From assembly GCA_937898095.1 (NCBI GenBank), contig CALDKR010000082.1, positions 1-21,143 of the forward strand: DNA of 21,143 nt. The letters run 5' to 3'. This document shows positions 20,063-21,143 of this stretch, in pieces. The position numbers were made by a program, and so were the translations under genes. Position 1 is the first letter of the stretch. Every line of letters begins with the position of its first letter. Below the pieces are notes generated by a model. It was not told the DNA's origin. It ran no database searches and worked only from the letters and a program-made list of their open reading frames with translations. The stretch comes from an uncultured Rhodoluna sp. (GTDB taxonomy: Bacteria > Actinomycetota > Actinomycetes > Actinomycetales > Microbacteriaceae).

Positions 20063-21143
20063 TTACTGTGAATCTGATAACGAGCTAGCATCGGCAAAAA
20101 CGCGTGCCAAAAATGCCCAAGCCCAATCGATGATTGCCTGATCGCGCAGGGGCTCAAAATTGGCATCACGAGGTGCCGGAACCATAAGTGTTTTTGCGCT
20201 CTGCAAATATTTTGCACCTGGGAACAAGTGGCTGAGTTTGACCTGCTCGGCCTCGGACAGCTCAACTGGCTGGAGCTTTGCCTGCAGGCCAAGCACGTTG
20301 AAATCTTTGAGCCCAAGGCGATTCGCCTGTTGGCGCAATTCAGTCACCTTTAGTAGGTTCAAAACCGACTCTGGTGCCTTGCCGTAGCGGTCTTCAAGCT
20401 CTCGAAGAATTGCATCGAGTTGAGCTTTAGTGCCACTCTCGCCGGCAGCCGCCGAAAGCTTGTGATAGGCCTCGAGCCTCAGACGCTCGCTGTCGACATA
20501 GGTGTTAGGAATGTGCGCATCGACCGGAAGCTCGAGTTTTAGCTCAGCCGGCGATTCATGCTTGATGCCCTTAAAGTCATCGACCGCTTCGCCAATCATT
20601 CGCAAATAAAGATCAAAACCAACACCGGCAATGTGGCCTGATTGCTCGCCGCCTAGCAGGTTGCCGGCACCACGAATTTCGAGGTCTTTGAGCGCAATCT
20701 GCATTCCACCGCCGAGCTCGTTATTGGTGGCTATTGTGGCCAATCGATCGTGCGCGGTCTCACTCAGTGGCTTGCTCGGGTCATAGAAGAAATACGCGTA
20801 TGCACGTTCGCGACTGCGGCCGACGCGACCGCGAATCTGATGAAGTTGACTTAGTCCAAAATTCTCTGCGCGATCAACAATCAATGTGTTCGCGTTTGGA
20901 ATGTCGATTCCGGTTTCGATGATTGTCGTCGACACTAGAACGTCAAACTTTTTCTCCCAGAAGTCAACAACAACTTGTTCGAGCGCACCCTCTGCCATTT
21001 GACCGTGTGCGACCGCGACCCTGGCTTCGGGCACAAGTGCCGCAATGTCGTTTGCGACCGCTTCGATGGTGCTAACTCGATTGTGAACGAAGAACACCTG
21101 GCCCTCGCGAATCAACTCGCGACGAATCGCAGCGGCAACCTGC
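20063..21143 (-). CDS. mfd: Transcription-repair coupling factor Mfd, C-terminal part
   Basis: Mfd is an ATP-driven translocase that removes stalled RNA polymerase at lesions and recruits UvrA. Only the last 359 or so residues are in the window; the frame is open to the right edge. Visible parts are the second RecA-like lobe (EGQVFFVHNRV, TTIIETGIDIPNANTLIVDRA as motif V, and LHQIRGRVGRSRERAYAY as motif VI), then the AGNLLGGEQSGHIAGVGFDLY segment that follows the motor. The C-terminal TRCF domain contains LPVDAHIPNTYVDSERLRLEAYHKLS and RYGKAPESVLNLL. The end is normal, with no truncation. It leads the minus-strand block and is followed by an 87-bp gap. Confidence 0.96.
   Translation of the reverse strand, partial: QVAAAIRRELIREGQVFFVHNRVSTIEAVANDIAALVPEARVAVAHGQMAEGALEQVVVDFWEKKFDVLVSTTIIETGIDIPNANTLIVDRAENFGLSQLHQIRGRVGRSRERAYAYFFYDPSKPLSETAHDRLATIATNNELGGGMQIALKDLEIRGAGNLLGGEQSGHIAGVGFDLYLRMIGEAVDDFKGIKHESPAELKLELPVDAHIPNTYVDSERLRLEAYHKLSAAAGESGTKAQLDAILRELEDRYGKAPESVLNLLKVTELRQQANRLGLKDFNVLGLQAKLQPVELSEAEQVKLSHLFPGAKYLQSAKTLMVPAPRDANFEPLRDQAIIDWAWAFLARVFADASSLSDSQ

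Noticed and set aside
1..21143. Prophage, insertion sequence, integron or defence island
   Set aside because: No transposase, integrase, terminal inverted repeats, attachment duplication at the tRNA, or toxin and nuclease cluster is visible; the methyltransferase is alone.

Overview
The window reads as ordinary chromosome from a small-genome, moderate-GC actinobacterium. The best guess is Microbacteriaceae, in the freshwater Luna lineage (Rhodoluna/Aquiluna-like). The guess rests on recognised actinobacterial family variants (XseA, DUF4245, DUF4307, DUF501, DivIC) and on gene order that I recall as matching two Mycobacterium tuberculosis blocks (about Rv1080c-Rv1110 and Rv1020-Rv1026). Nothing was searched, so the assignment is inference. 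There is no CRISPR array, insertion sequence, prophage or rRNA.

Layout. 1-275: start of ispH on the minus strand, divergent from xseA-xseB-DUF4245-carbonic anhydrase-fumC (355-4502, +). fumC runs tail to tail into a prepilin peptidase gene (4480-4944, -) and overlaps it; a strong terminator hairpin lies inside the peptidase reading frame. phoH (4997-6358, -) and a cis-prenyltransferase gene (6461-7222, -) follow, the latter divergent from trhA (7274-7993, +). A small membrane-protein gene (8006-8365, -) is divergent from DUF4307-greA (8415-9359, +). greA and ilvA converge on a perfect 15-bp terminator.

From ilvA (9414) to the right edge every gene is on the minus strand. In transcription order these are mfd (partial), an unknown secreted or membrane-anchored protein, mazG, an orphan N6-adenine DNA methyltransferase, hisS, eno, divIC, DUF501, ndh, a tRNA with anticodon UAA, lemA, htpX and ilvA. 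Most are core functions: glycolysis and TCA (eno, fumC), respiration (ndh), isoprenoids (ispH, prenyltransferase), repair and transcription (xseAB, mfd, greA), nucleotide-pool cleaning (mazG), envelope (divIC, htpX) and translation (hisS, tRNA).

The most notable signal is how genes start. At least fourteen have no useful Shine-Dalgarno sequence but have a TANNNT or CANNNT -10-like hexamer ending 6-9 nt before the start codon, as expected for leaderless mRNAs. In four pairs the hexamer begins with the stop codon of the gene upstream. Other points of interest are the terminator inside a coding region, apparent loss of mca and glpX from conserved neighbourhoods, a tRNA-Leu(UAA)-like gene with a short variable loop 12 nt behind a terminator, a cluster of small hairpins before lemA, and an orphan methyltransferase whose best ribosome-site-spaced start is ATT.
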